DNA of 64,000 bases, taken from positions 2,355,872 through 2,419,871 of the forward strand of contig NC_042531.1 of the NCBI RefSeq assembly GCF_900963305.1, in the 5' to 3' direction. The DNA is from Echeneis naucrates. Its lineage: Eukaryota > Chordata > Actinopteri > Carangiformes > Echeneidae. The notes under the pieces were generated by a model. It did no database searches. It saw only the letters and a program-made list of their open reading frames with translations, and was not told the origin of the DNA. Positions 33,747 through 46,644 of the stretch are shown here, piece by piece. Positions within the stretch are counted from its first letter, which is position 1, and every line of letters starts with the position of its first letter. A program made the position numbers and the translations under genes.

Positions 33747-36698
33747 GTCACCAGGTGTCAGCTTGCGTGCTGGGCGGTAAGCGTGTTGCATCATTTCCGG
33801 TCACTGGCGGTTGTGCTCTCTATTGTGCTTTGTCATCTCTGTGTTGTTTCCACTGTTCTTCTGCTATTATTCCTAATTCACTCGAGTAATCAGGCAGAAA
33901 ATTATTTTCACACCAACACTAGGTTTTAGAAGTCAATATCTCCCCTTTCTCCAAAGGTTATAACCGTTTCTCCTCCTCCGCTAATCAAACTACCCGATTA
34001 GCAATGTCCTCTAGCTCTCTGTCTCCACTCTCTGTTCCTCCTTCTCCTCCTCCTCTCCTCTCCTGTTCTCTGTGCCTCATGTGTAGTTATTCTTCTGCCT
34101 CCTTTTATGATAGCACCTCTTGTCATAGATGTAGGATGATGGTAGAAATGGAGGCAAAGATTAATGAGTTAGAATCCCTGTTATCCCAGATTTCAATATA
34201 CATGTTGATGTAGAAAGCGACAGCCTTAGTTCTGGGTTTCTTTCCCTACTAGACTCAATTGGCTTTTCCCAGCATGTGAATGAACCCACTCACTTTTACA
34301 ATCATATCCTTGATCTTGTTCTAACTTATGGCATTGAAATTGACAAGCTAACAATTCTTCCCCAAAATTCTCTCCCCGTCTGACCATTACCTTATTACAT
34401 TTGAGTTTACTTTAATGGGCTCCACAGCATTGAGGAATAAATTCAGCTATAGAAGATGTTTATCTGAAGCTGCTGTGGCTAAATTTAAAGAGAACATTGG
34501 TCATCATTCCCAACAATGCCATATCTAAATTTAAATGATGATTTCTCCCATAGCAGGTTGATGACCTTGTGACTAGCACTATGGCCACACTGCGTTCGAA
34601 TCTTGATAATGCCGCCCCTCTGAAAAAGAAAGTATTCAATCTGAGGAGGATGGCTCCCTGGTATAGTTACCAAATCCATGCCTTTAAGGCAGACATCAAG
34701 GAAATTAGAAAGAAACTGGCGTTCCAGTAAGTCAGAAGAGTCTCACAGAGCCTGGAAAGATAGCCTGAAAACATATAAAAGAGCTCTCTGCAGTGCTAGA
34801 AGTTCATATTACTCAGCACTCATAGAAGAAAACAAGAACAACCCCAGGTTTCTCTTCAGCACTGTAGCCAGGCTGACAGAGAGCCATAGCTCAGTTGAAC
34901 CAGTGATCCCCTTAGCTCTAAGCAGTAATGATTTTATTAACTTTTTTTCAGACAAAATTCTCATGATCAGAGAAAGAATTTATCAGCTCTTGCCTACGTT
35001 AGATAAAAATCCCCTTCTGAAGACGACAACTGCTGAATCAGCTGCGACGCCTCTTTTACATCTGGAATCATTCTCACCTCTTAATCTCTCAGAGCTAGCT
35101 TCTATAGTTTCATCATCCAGACCGTCAACCTGTCTATTAGACCCAGTACCAACTAGCCTCTTTAAAGAGATCTTTTATTTAATTGAGCTGTTCATTCTAG
35201 ATTTGGTTAATCTGACTTTATTTCTGGGTTACGTACCTCAGGCACTTAAAACTGCGGTCATCAAACCCCAGCTTAAAAAGCCTAATCTTGATCCAGATGT
35301 TTTGGCAAACTATAGACCCATATCGAACCTTCCATTTATTTCTAAAATCATTGAGAAAGCTGTAGCAAAACAACTACACGAGCATCTGGGTGGGAACAGT
35401 TTGTTTGAAGAGTTTCAGTCAGGATTTAGAGCCCATCATAGCACAGAAAACAGCGCTGGTTAAAGTTTCCAATGACATTCTAATGGCCTCAGACGATGGA
35501 TCAGCCTCCATACTTCTCCTTCTAGATCTTAGTGCTGCATTCGACACCATAGATCATAATATTTTTACTACAGAGACTGGAACATGAAATTGGAATTAAA
35601 GGAACTGCACTAAGGTGGTTCAAATCCTACTTATCAGATAGACATCAGTTTGTTCATGTAAACAACAGCTCCTCCTCATGTACTGTAGTCAGTCATGGAG
35701 TCCCGCAGGGTTCGGTACTTGGACCAATCCTCTTTACGCTTTATCTGCTTCCTCTAGGCAACATTATCAGGAAACACAGCATCAATTTCCACTGCTACGC
35801 AGACGATACCCAGCTGTACCTATCAATGAAGCCAAATGAAGTCACTCAGATAGTCAGACTGCAGGCATGTCTTGAAGACATAAAAGTCTGGATGGCTGGA
35901 AATTTTTTACTTCTCAACTCTGACAAAACAGAAGTTATTGTACTCGGTCCTAAGCACCTCAGAAAAATACTATCTAATCATCTCATCAGTCTGGACGGCA
36001 TTACTTTGGCTTCCAGCTCCACTGTAAGAAACCTTGGAGTAATTTTTGACCAGGACATGTCCTTTGTCCTTCACATAAAACAAGTTAGTCAGGCAGCTTT
36101 CTTCCACCTGAGAAACATTAGGAAAATCAGAAACATCCTTTCTCAGGATGATGCAGAAAAACTAGTCCATGCATTTGTAACTTCTAGGCTGGACTACTGT
36201 AACTCATTACTATCTGGATGTCCAAACAAATCTCTAAAAGGCCTTCAGTTAATTCAGAACGCTGCTGCACGAATATTAACAGGAACTAGGAAAAGAGATC
36301 ACATCTCTCCCGTGTTAGCTGCTCTTCATTGGCTGCCAGTAAAATATAGAGTAGAATTCAAAATCCTTCTTTTAACATATAAAGCTCTTAATGGCCAAGC
36401 TCCATCGTATCTCAGAGAGCTCATAGTTCCTTACTGTCCTAGCAGGCCACTCCGCTCTCTAGATGGAGGTTTACTTGTGGTTCCTAGAGTCTCCAAGAGT
36501 AAATCTGGAGGCAGATCGTTCAGTTATCAGGCTCCTCTTCTATGGAACCAACTCCCAGCATCGGTCCGGGGGGCGGACTCTTTTGTAACTTTCAAGACCA
36601 GGCTTAAAACTTTCCTGTATGACAGAGCGTACAGTTAAAAAGTCCTCTACTCTTTAGGTATGCTGCTATAGGCCGAGGCTGCTGGGGGAAGGACTGAG

Positions 36699-36746
<48 letters not shown>

Positions 36747-37024
36747 TGCATGCGCTGATAAAAACCATCCTTCTTAAAAAAAAACAAAAAAAACAAATAG
36801 TTTCACCCCAGTTCTAAGCATTTATACTGCATTTACTAACCATGTTCTGCCAAAGTCTCTGTCTCTCCCAGTTCCTCTCCTCTCTCTCCCTGTCCTCATC
36901 TCCATCCCATGTTCCTGCAACACCTGCTGGTCCCATATAGCATGAATTCTGTATTACAGCTCAACTCCATGAACTTCATGCAACAACATGTTCCTGCCTA
37001 CACCCCCCCACCCCCCCCCAATGC

Positions 37025-37055
<31 letters not shown>

Positions 37056-37295
37056 ACCGGTCGAGGCAGATGGCCGCCCCCCCCTGAGCCTGGTTCTGCT
37101 CGAGGTTTCTGCCTCTTAAAGGAAGTTTTTCCTTGCCACTGTTGCCAGGTGCTTGCTCATCGGGGGATCTGTTGGGTCTCTTTAAATAAATTTATAAAGA
37201 GTTTGGTCTAGACCTGCTCTATATGGGTTAGGGTTAGTGCCTTGATGTAACTTTGTTATGATTTGGCGCTATACAAATAAATCTGATTTGATTTG
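33747..37295 (+). mobile_element. L2-clade LINE, internally deleted, copy 2
   Basis: Same insertion as 1,249-4,794, with the same AAGTGT target duplications (33,741-33,746 and 37,296-37,301) and the same internal deletion. Copied by segmental duplication, not by a new insertion. The ORF1 remnant (34,004-34,213) is identical. The RT frame is interrupted by a few one-base indels (near 34,375, 34,495, 34,550, 34,686, 35,448 and 35,565) but retains YADD and an intact 3' third. Confidence 0.9.
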
Positions 37296-37413
37296 AAGTG
37301 TCGGGAGTTGGAACTGAGGAGGAGAGAAAGAAAAGAAATAAATTAGCTGTACGGCAAAGATCTTTCATCAGAAGAGCTGACAGAGCTCATCAACCTCTCC
37401 TCTGTCTCTGAAT

Positions 37414-38633
37414 ATGGAGGTATGGAAGAAGTTGAACTCTGCTTTCCCCAACTCAACAGCTCCTGCAGGAAGACTGTGCGTCCTCATTCTGAAGCCTTGT
37501 GCATTTAACTCTCTGCTGTCCATCATCACTCTGCTCACTGTGGTTCTTAACCTGCTGGTCATCATCTCCATCTCCCACTTCAGGCAGTGATACGTTTTCT
37601 CTGAATTCCTTCAAAGATCTTTACTTTTCACTTGCTGTTTTGCAACAACACATTTAGGTTACTGGTTGTAGTGGACATAATCTGTAGTACAGTGTTTTAT
37701 ATAGCTATGTTAGTGAGCAGTGAATACTACAGATTTTATTAACTTCTAATAACGTGTATTGCTACAGCTACTAGATATAACAGTGTCTTGAGTGTTGATG
37801 TTATTTCTTTTCAGGCAGCTCCACACCACCACCAACCTCCTCCTCCTCTCTCTGGCTGCTGCTGACTTTGTAGTGGGTCTCTTGCAGATGCCAGTTCTTC
37901 TTCTCCAGAACCAAGGCTGCTGGTTCCTGGGTGACTTTATGTGTGGTGTGCATTACTTTCTGGGGTTCCTGGTTGTCAGTGTTTCAGTAGGAAACATGGT
38001 GCTGATATCTGTTGATCGCTACATTGCTATTTGTGAGCCCATGGTTTACTCCACCAGAGTTACCCTAAAGAGAGTTCAGCTCTGTGTTTGTCTGTGCTGG
38101 ATATTTTCTGCTGTTCACAGCAGCTGGATACTTCGGGATTTCCTAAAACGTCCAAACAGGTATAACTCCTGTTATGGCGATTGTGTCGTTGTGGTAAACT
38201 TTGTGAAGGAGCTGTTGATCTTGTTGTGACCTTTTTAGGCCCCATTTTAGTCATCATAGTTTTGTACTTGCGAGTTTTTGTGGTGGCTGTGTCTCAGGCT
38301 CGTGCCATGCGCTGTCACATTGCAGCTGTCACACTACAACTTTCAGGGAGTGTAAAAGCTAAAAAATCAGAAATGAAAGCAGCCAGGACTCTGGGTATTG
38401 TAGTAGCTGTGTTTCTGTTGTGTTGCTCTCCATATTATTGTTTTGCTGTTGCAGCTGAGAATAATTTAGTCGGGGCGTCATCTTCACCCATTGAGATTTG
38501 GCTGGTGTATTTCAACTCCTGTCTAAACCCTGTGATCTATGTCTTTTTCTACCTCTGGTTCAGAAAATCTATTAAAAACATCATTACATGTCAGATACTG
38601 CAGCCTGGCTCCAGTCAGACCAGTTTAATGTAG
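37414..38633 (+). pseudogene. TAAR type A, copy A2 (frameshifted)
   Basis: Exon 1 37,414-37,583 and exon 2 37,815-38,633. Nearly identical to A1. Exon 1 has a lost G (GTATGGAAG for GTATGGGAAG) and a gained A (CATTTAACT for CATTTACT), leaving about 29 codons out of frame. Exon 2 lost one T before TM5 (TTTGTGAAGG for TTTGTTGAAGG). All changes are in homopolymers and the remainder equals A1, so it may be an error-bearing second assembly of A1. Confidence 0.85.
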
Positions 38634-39895
38634 AAAGAGATTTTTTTACATTATCAATGCACTAAATTTAAGCCTGGAAAAGTTGTCTGTTCCCACATTT
38701 TAGTTGATTTGGATACGAACCTTCATATAAATTGATCTTGTGAATTTAATTTCAATGTTTTGACAAAAATGTGACAGAATTGCTTGCAAAACCTGCTTTC
38801 CTTTTTCAAAAAAGAAAAATGTTTCCACCAATTTTATCTGCTCTTGATAAAAGAATAATTGGCCAAATATTAAATCAATGTCGTCATTAGTTCAGAGTAC
38901 TGAGTCACTCTCTATCTTGAGTTTGGATGATTCTTTATTATTTTCACATTCCGTCCTAAATACAGAACAGTTACAGTTACAGAAGCCATGTTAATTCATT
39001 ACTCAATAAAGATCAAAAGTCAGCGTCCTATAATGTTCTATTGTTTTGAGGTAAATCAAATTGGTCATTATTTTACTAATATGTTTGTTTGGGTTTTTTT
39101 TTATTACTTGTATAACATGCATTGTGTGATCATGCCCCAGATGATGGTGTGCATATTCCCCTGTACACAGTCCAAGGAAAGAGTGGCCTCTGTGTTCATA
39201 TCTATAAAACACGACACACACAGTTCAGAAGTTATTGATCTCAGTTCAGTGTTTTGTCTGTAATTGTTTTCACGGCACTCAGACTAATTATAATGTACCA
39301 ATCAGAGTAGAATAGAGACTATTAGGACAATTACATCAATAAAACTTTGTAGTCCTGTAATGTGGAAAATTGTGATTTGCTAATGAAAGCAACTACACAT
39401 TCAATGAAAAGGCATAGGTTTTATATGCAATATAAAGTGTGTAACATTAAGTGTTCCACAATATACTTGGATTTATTTTATATTACATTTATGTTATTGT
39501 AGACATTCTGATGTTTATCAGTGTGGCTGTGAAAGAAGGGAGCAGGAAGTCTGGGGGGGTAGAGGGAGAGGACTGGCAGCAAAGGGGGCAATGCAATTTT
39601 TTACTTTTCCTTCAGCTTAGTTTATTCAGAAAACATGGATGAGCAATCACAATATTGACATACATGGCTGATTTAGCAACAACAAAAACAATCATTCAGT
39701 TCAGTTAAAGGTTTTAAATTCAGCCACTTACAGATGAGCAATATCATTTTGACAAAAAGGAAAGCAACATCATGCTGGAGGCACTGACTCTTTATGTCCC
39801 AGGCAAGAAAATCAGATAACCTAATGAGCAAGTCATTTTTCATATTTTATCCTGGCATGAAGTAACAGCAAGAAATCCTTATTTGAACTCTTTTC
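38634..39895. repeat. convergent 3' intergenic block, copy 6
   Basis: Matches 6,134-7,395 essentially base for base. No gene seen. Confidence 0.8.
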
Positions 39896-41090
39896 CTACA
39901 GTATGTTAGCATCAGAGGAATAAGGCTGCAGTATCTGAAGTGTGACAATCTGACGAATACACTTTCTAAACCAAGGATAGAAAAAAGCATAGATCAGTGG
40001 ATTTAGACAGGAGTTCCAATAAAATAGCCAGATGCGAAAAACTGAAATTTCCACATCACTTGACACGTCCTGGCCTGCGATTGAGGGATAAAAATAAGGA
40101 CAGAAACATATTAGAAACACAACTACAACAACACCAAGAGTCCTGGCTGCTTTTCTCTCAGACTTATTAGCGCTCACATGAACTGAATTCTGGACTTTCA
40201 CTGCTGCAGTATGAGACCTCAGAGCTCGAGCCTGTGACACAACCACCACAAATACTTTCATATACAGAGTTATGATAACGGAAATGGGACCTATAAAAGT
40301 CAACACACCATCTAAAGCTCCTGTTAAGAAGTTAATAACAACTACACACTCTCCATAGCAGGAATTATACCTATCTGGGTGTTTCAGGAAGACATTCAGT
40401 ATCACACCGTTATACAAGACAGAACAGGCCCAACACAGACCAACACTGACTTTAACTCTGTTTAGAGTGACTTTAGTGGAGTAATGCAAAGGGTCACAAA
40501 TGGCCACGTAACGGTCAACCGATATGAGCACCATGTTTCCTACTGAGGCAGATGTGAGGACAAAAGAGGCATAATAAAACAGTCTGCATGTCAAGCTCCC
40601 CAAACCCAGCAGCCTTCTTTAAGGAGGATTTGAACTGGCATCAGCAGGAGTCCGACAAGGAAGTCTGAGACAGCCAGAGAGAGGAGGAGGAGGTTGGTGG
40701 AGGTGTGTAGCTGCCTGGAGAAAGAAAACCATACTGAGCCCATTAGTCTCTGCAGCAGATGGAACACCATGATTCTTTAAACAGTGTTCACATGCAGCAG
40801 CAGTTTTAAATACAGCTGTCTAAAAATAGTCACAATTACATTTCCTTACATAGAAATCATTCAAACTTTTCATCTGAATAAAATAAAAATAATTTTGTGT
40901 TAATGTTTTGAAGTTTATGCCTGAAGTGGGAGATAGAGATGATGACCAGCAGGTTGAGACAGACAGTCAGTACGGTGATGGAGGACAGCAGAATGTAAAG
41001 GAAAACGTTTGTGGCGTAATGCTGTAACTTCTTCCTGCATGAAGTGTTCATCTGTGGAAAGCAGAGTTCAGCTTCCTCCAGGGTCTCCAT
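39896..41090 (-). pseudogene. TAAR type B, copy B6 (one-base deletion)
   Basis: Exon 1 40,921-41,090 and exon 2 39,896-40,714. Identical to B1 in its readable protein, including the unique Phe-Tyr-Trp at 7.42-7.44 and the palindrome upstream, except for a single missing A (CCCCAAACCC for CCCCAAAACCC) near residue 95. The lone homopolymer change makes an assembly or consensus error of a B1-identical gene quite likely. Confidence 0.83.
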
Positions 41091-41289
41091 ATCCAGAGAG
41101 GCTGTGGTGCTCCAGTAGATTTCTGGCCAGCATCTCCATCAAAACGCTGAATAAGACACTCCTCCCTCTTTTCCTGTAACCAAACAACTGTCTTTTTGTT
41201 CTGTGATGCAATGATCGGAGCCTGGACCTTCATTTGGATTGGATACTTCTATTCAGCACGTCCCTCCACCTAAAAGATCGTACACACAA

Positions 41290-41326
41290 ATATTAAATAT
41301 GAATATTAAATATTCATATTTAATAT
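41290..41326. repeat. 37-bp AT-rich inverted repeat upstream of B6
   Basis: Counterpart of 8,791-8,826 with one additional central A, again six bases before a TAAR-A fragment. Confidence 0.85.
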
Positions 41327-41331
41327 GAATA

Positions 41332-41506
41332 GAATAATTTAGTCGGGGCGTCATCTTCACTAATTGAGATTTGGCTGGTGTATTTCAACTCCTGTCTAAA
41401 CCCTGTGATCTTTGTCTTTTTCTACCTCTGGTTCAGAAAATCTATTAAAAACATCATTACATGTCAGATACTGCAGCCTGGCTCCAGTCAGACCAGTTTA
41501 ATGTAG
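41332..41506 (+). pseudogene. TAAR-A fragment 4 (TM7 and C terminus only)
   Basis: Counterpart of fragment 1 at 8,832-9,007, without the extra G. It codes for the TM7 region and tail only, with no upstream receptor sequence. Confidence 0.9.
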
Positions 41507-41578
41507 AAAGAGAATGATTTGAGTGAAACCTTTTTCTGTGAATAGAAAATTATATATTTTTTACATTATCAATGCACT

Positions 41579-44228
41579 TTAGAAAAAAAAAAAAAAAAAA
41601 AAAACACAAGAAACTTGTGCGACAACAAAATGGACCAGACTCAGTGATCACCTTCCTAACAACAGACTTTCACCCTGCTCTATGTGCCCTACAGATAATA
41701 TCCAACTAGGCCAGTGAGCGGTGGTAGCTATCATGTCTTTGGGGTCATCAGGTGGGAACCTCCTTTCACCGGTGTTTCGTCTAGTTAGTCCCACAGCACC
41801 TCCAGGAGGCTAAACCGTGAACACTGGCATCCCAGAGTCACCCCCTAATGCCAGCCATCACCGTTCCTCACACAGAGACAGCTATCTCAAACAGCACGAC
41901 TGTCAACCACTGTGACCTCTCACCAACTGCACCAGTGAAAGCGGGGTGGGGATACAGACCCTGGTTCGGGTAGGGGGGAGAAATAGAATAGGTGGAGATA
42001 AAAGCAGGGATGGGATACAGACCCTGGTTCGGGTAGGGGGCATGAAAGTATAGAGGGTGCAGGAGGTGGAGGCAGTACAAGCTACACTAGCAGATTCAGC
42101 AACTAAACTCACCTGAACAATCCTATATTCAAACAAAACCAACACAGGACAACTCACCTGGGCTAACCGCATGGTCTCAAAGAGGCTCAAACAGGCCACA
42201 CCCTCCACTTAAATACACTTCCTCTTCCTGGATTTCTTCCTCTGCTTCTTCCTAGAGTCTGTCTATCTTAAGAGCTCCCCCTGCTGGGCCCCCAGCTACT
42301 ATTACTTCTTCTAACCAAATCCACTGACTGGATCTTACTGCCTCATCTGACATTTCCTTCACTGTTTTCCTCACCCTCTGTCCCCCTTCCTCCTAACTCC
42401 TGCAACAAAGCGACAGCAGATCTTGCTACAAACCGTCTACATCCTACTTCCACTGGACAAATCCTAACCTTCCATCCTCGCTGCTCAGCATCCTTACTTA
42501 GATCTGCATACCTGAGCTTTTTCCTTTCCTTTGCTTCTTCAACTGAATCCTCCCACGGCACAGTCAGCTCTATGGAATATACTTTCTTTCTACTCCTAGA
42601 CCACACAATTATATCAGGCCTTAGCTTTGTACAGGCTATTTCCAGGGGAACAACAAGCTTTCTTCCAAAATCCACCTGCATCTCCCAGTCACCAGCATCC
42701 TCTAAGCTGCCTTGCTTCCTTATTATCTTATTAACTTTCCCTCCTTCCTGACCAAACTGTACTGCAACTCTCTTTGTCTTAGACCCTCCTAGAATTGCCT
42801 GCCTCCGTATATCTTTAAACCTGCAGCTAAGCTTTTTAAAACCTGGTTATGTCGCCACGTATATCGGCCTTGTGAGAGACTAACATTAGAACCGGACGAG
42901 ATGTGATTTAGAGTTGCCGTACCTGAACACAACGGACATAGTGGGTCTCCATTTACCCAGAGTTTTCGGTTCTAGGGAGTTGGCAATACATCATATGTTG
43001 CCCCTATCAAAAATCTAATCCTACTTTCCTCCATACTCCACAGCTCTTTCCAACTAAGCTTTTTCTTCTCTACACCTTCCCAGTTCAACCACTGTCCCTG
43101 CTTAGCCTGAGCCACTGCCCTCGCACTCCTTAATATTTCCTCCTTTCTACGAACCTGCTCCACAACTAGCTTCCTCATCTCTTTGGGACCTGCTCTACTC
43201 CACACCGGTTTGCCTGAGCCAAGCCCCAAGCCTCCCCGGCCTATCTGTACATTACCCACAATCTCTGTATGCCTAAGAGCTGCTTCTGCTTCCTGCACTG
43301 CCATCCTTGGATTCCATTTTCTCCCCTTGGTTGGGTTTGGAACTACCTTACTAATTACCACATCTTTACTCCCAGATAACAAGAGCTCTGTCCTAACCTT
43401 AGTACATTTAAACTCCTCCAATAGACTACATGCTGAGAGCTGAAGTACGCCTTTCCCATACAGTGCCACAGTGCTTAAACATCTCGGAACACCGAGCCAC
43501 TTCCTAATGTAAAAGCTTCGTAGTCTTTCCATTTTCTCTGCAGCCAATATTGGAATCTCATATACCGAGAGTGGCCACATCAATCTGGGAAATAATCCAA
43601 ACTGCAAACACCACAGCTTCAACTTTCCTGGAAGTCCCGATTTATCTATTCTATCCAGTCCCTCAGCAGCATCCTTCCTAAACTGCACTACCTGTTCTCC
43701 ATCATGCAAATCTGCCTTGTACCACCTACCGAGGCTCTTTACTGGTTTTTCCCTAATTATTGGAATTTCCTCTTCATCGATTACAAACTTTCGATCACTT
43801 AATCTTCCTCTACTCATTGAGATACTTCTAGACTTACTAGGCTTGATTCTCATACTAGCCCACATTAAGTTTTTATTAAGTATCTCAAGTATTCTTTTCA
43901 TACATGGCACCGTTGTAGTTATCGACGTCATGTCGTCCATGTATGTCCTAATTGGTGTAAGGCGCAGCTCATCCTGCCGCCTCTCTCCACCTACAACCCA
44001 CCTAGAAGCTCTAATATTTACCTCCATTGCCATTGTGAATGCTAATGGAGAAATCGTACACCCTGCCATTATACCTATTTCTAGCCTCTGCCAACCTGTT
44101 GTAAAGCCTGCTGTACTTAAACACAGTCTGATATCCTGGAAATACCTTCCTACTAAGTTGACAACTTCTCCAGGCACTCTAAAATAATCAAATGCCTCCC
44201 AGACAAGGCTATGTAAATTCATGTCTGT
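41579..44228 (-). mobile_element. R2-superfamily-like non-LTR element, 5'-truncated, copy 4
   Basis: Same truncation and shared stop as the others. The partial RT frame is open (44,249-42,972, first residues from host flank) with the motif B region and YMDD; the endonuclease frame is open only from 42,681. A tandem duplication of roughly 60 bp in the 3' untranslated part (41,947-42,045) is absent from copies 1-3, which explains the greater length. Confidence 0.82.
41947..42045. repeat. local tandem duplication in RT element copy 4
   Basis: GGGATACAGACCCTGGTTCG followed by GGTAGGGGG occurs twice, separated by about 38 bp. Copies 1-3 have it once. A small private change that distinguishes this copy from copy 1, with which it otherwise shares near identity on the left. 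Confidence 0.9.
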
Positions 44229-45448
44229 AAAAGTTGTCTGTTCCCACATTTTTGTTGATTTGGATATAAACCTTCATATAAATTGATCTTGTGAATTTAA
44301 TTTCAATATTTTGACAAAAATGTGACAGAATTGCTTGCAAAACCTGCTTTCCTTTTTCAAAAAAGAAAAATGTTTCACCAATTTTATCTGCTCTAGATAA
44401 AAGAATAATTGGCCAAATATTAAATCAATGTCGTCATTAGTTCAGAGTACTGAGTCACTCTCTATCTTGAGTTTGGATGATTCTTTATTATTTTCACATT
44501 TCCTCCTAAATACAGAACAGTTACAGTTACAGAAGCCATGTTAATTCATTACTCAATAAAAATCAAAAGTCAGCGTCCTATAATGTTCTATTGTTTTGAG
44601 GTAAATCAAATTGGGCAATATTATACTAATATGTTTGTTTGTTTTGTTTTTTTTTATTACTTGTATAACATGCATTGTGTGATCATGCCCCAGATGATGG
44701 TGTGCATATTCCCCTGTACACAGTCCAAGGAAAGAGTGGCCTCTGTGTTCATATCTATAAAACACGACACACACAGTTCAGAAGTTATTGATCTCAGTTC
44801 AGTGTTTTGTCTGTAATTGTTTTCACGGCACTCAGACTAATTATAATGTACCAATCAGAGTAGAATAGAGACTATTAGGACAATTACATCAATAAAACTT
44901 TGTAGTCCTGTAATGTGGAAAATTGTGATTTGCTAATGAAAGCAACTACACATTCAATGAAAAGGCATAGGTTTTATATGCAATATAAAGTGTGTAACGT
45001 TAAGTGTTCCACAATATACTTGGATTTATTTTATATTATATTTATGTTATTGTAGACATTCTGATGTTTATCAGTGTGGCTGTGAAAGAAGGGAGCAGGA
45101 AGTCTGGGGGGGTAGAGGGAGAGGACTGGCAGCAAAGGGGGCAATGCAATTTTTTACTTTTCCTTAAGCTTAGTTTATTCAGAAAACATGGATGAGCAAT
45201 CACAATATTGACATACATGGCTGATTTAGCAACAACAAAAACAATCATTCAGTTCAGTTAAAGGTTTTAAATTCAGCCACTTACAGATGAGCAATATCAT
45301 TTTGACAAAAAGGAAAGCAACATCATGCTGGAGGCACTGACTCTTTATGTCCCAGGCAAGAAAATCAGATAACCTCATGAGCAAGTCATTTTTCATATTT
45401 TATCCTGGCATGAAGTAACAGCAAGAAATCCTTATTTGAACTCTTTTC
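44229..45448. repeat. convergent 3' intergenic block, copy 7
   Basis: Same block as 6,134-7,395, starting at the RT junction. No gene seen. Confidence 0.8.
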
Positions 45449-46644
45449 CTACAGTATGTTAGCATCAGAGGAATAAGGCTGCAGTATCTGAAGTGTGACA
45501 ATCTGACGAATACACTTTCTAAACCAAGGATAGAAAAAAGCATAGATCAGTGGATTTAGACAGGAGTTACTACAAACTAGCCAGATCCCAAAAACTGAAA
45601 ATTCCACATTACTTGACACGTCCTGGCCTGCGATTGAGGGATAAAAATAAGGACAGAAACATATTAGAAACACAACTACAACAACACCAAGAGTCCTGGC
45701 TGCTTTTCTCTCAGACTTATTAGCGCTCACATGAACTGAATTCTGGACTTTCACTGCTGCAGTATGAGACCTCAGAGCTCGAGCCTGTGACACAGCCACC
45801 ACAAATACTTTCATATACAGAGTTATGATAACGGAAATGGGACCTATAAAAGTCAACACGCCATCTAAAGCTCCTGTTAAGAAGTTAATAACAGCTACAC
45901 ACTCTCCATAGCAGGAATTATACCTATCTGGGTGTTTCAGGAAGACATTCAGTATCACACCGTTATACAAGACAGAACAGGCCCAACACAGACCAACACT
46001 GACTTTAACTCTGTTTAGAGTGACTTTAGTGGAGTAATGCAAAGGGTCACAAATGGCCACGTAACGGTCAACCGATATGAGCACCATGTTTCCTACTGAG
46101 GCAGATGGAAGGACAAAAGAGACATAATAAAACAGTCTGCATGTCAAGCTCCCCAAAACCCAGCAGCCTTCTTTAAGGAGGATTTGAACTGGCATCAGCA
46201 GGAGTCCGACAAGGAAGTCTGAGACAGCCAGAGAGAGGAGGAGGAGGTTGGTGGAGGTGTGTAGCTGCCTGGAGAAAGAAAACCATACTGAGCCCATTAG
46301 TCTCTGCAGCAGATGGAACACCATGATTCTTTAAACAGTGTTCACATGCAGCAGCAGTTTTAAATACAGCTGTCTAAAAATAGTCACAATTACATTTCCT
46401 TACATAGAAATCATTCAAACTTTTCATCTGAATAAAATAAAAATAATTTTGTGTTAATGTTTTGAAGTTTATGCCTGAAGTGGGAGATAGAGATGATGAC
46501 CAGCAGGTTGAGACAGACAGTCAGTACGGTGATGGAGGACAGCAGAATGTAAAGGAAAACGTTTGTGGCGTAATGCTGAAACTTCTTCCTGCATGAAGTG
46601 TTCATCTGTGGAAAGCAGAGTTCAGCTTCCTCCAGGGTCTCCAT
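45449..46644 (-). CDS. trace amine-associated receptor, type B, copy B7 (two exons)
   Basis: Exon 1 46,475-46,644 and exon 2 45,449-46,268; 329 aa, fully open. Same framework as B1: Ser107 at 3.32, Asp192 at 5.42, [24 protein letters not shown]. Differences from B1 gather in ECL3/TM7: [14 protein letters not shown] and Val-Cys-Ser at 7.42-7.44, so the usual Tyr7.43 is lost. One substitution in the N terminus (KKFQHY for KKLQHY). GC-AG intron of 206 bp. Upstream it meets the A-flank block head to head. Confidence 0.92.
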
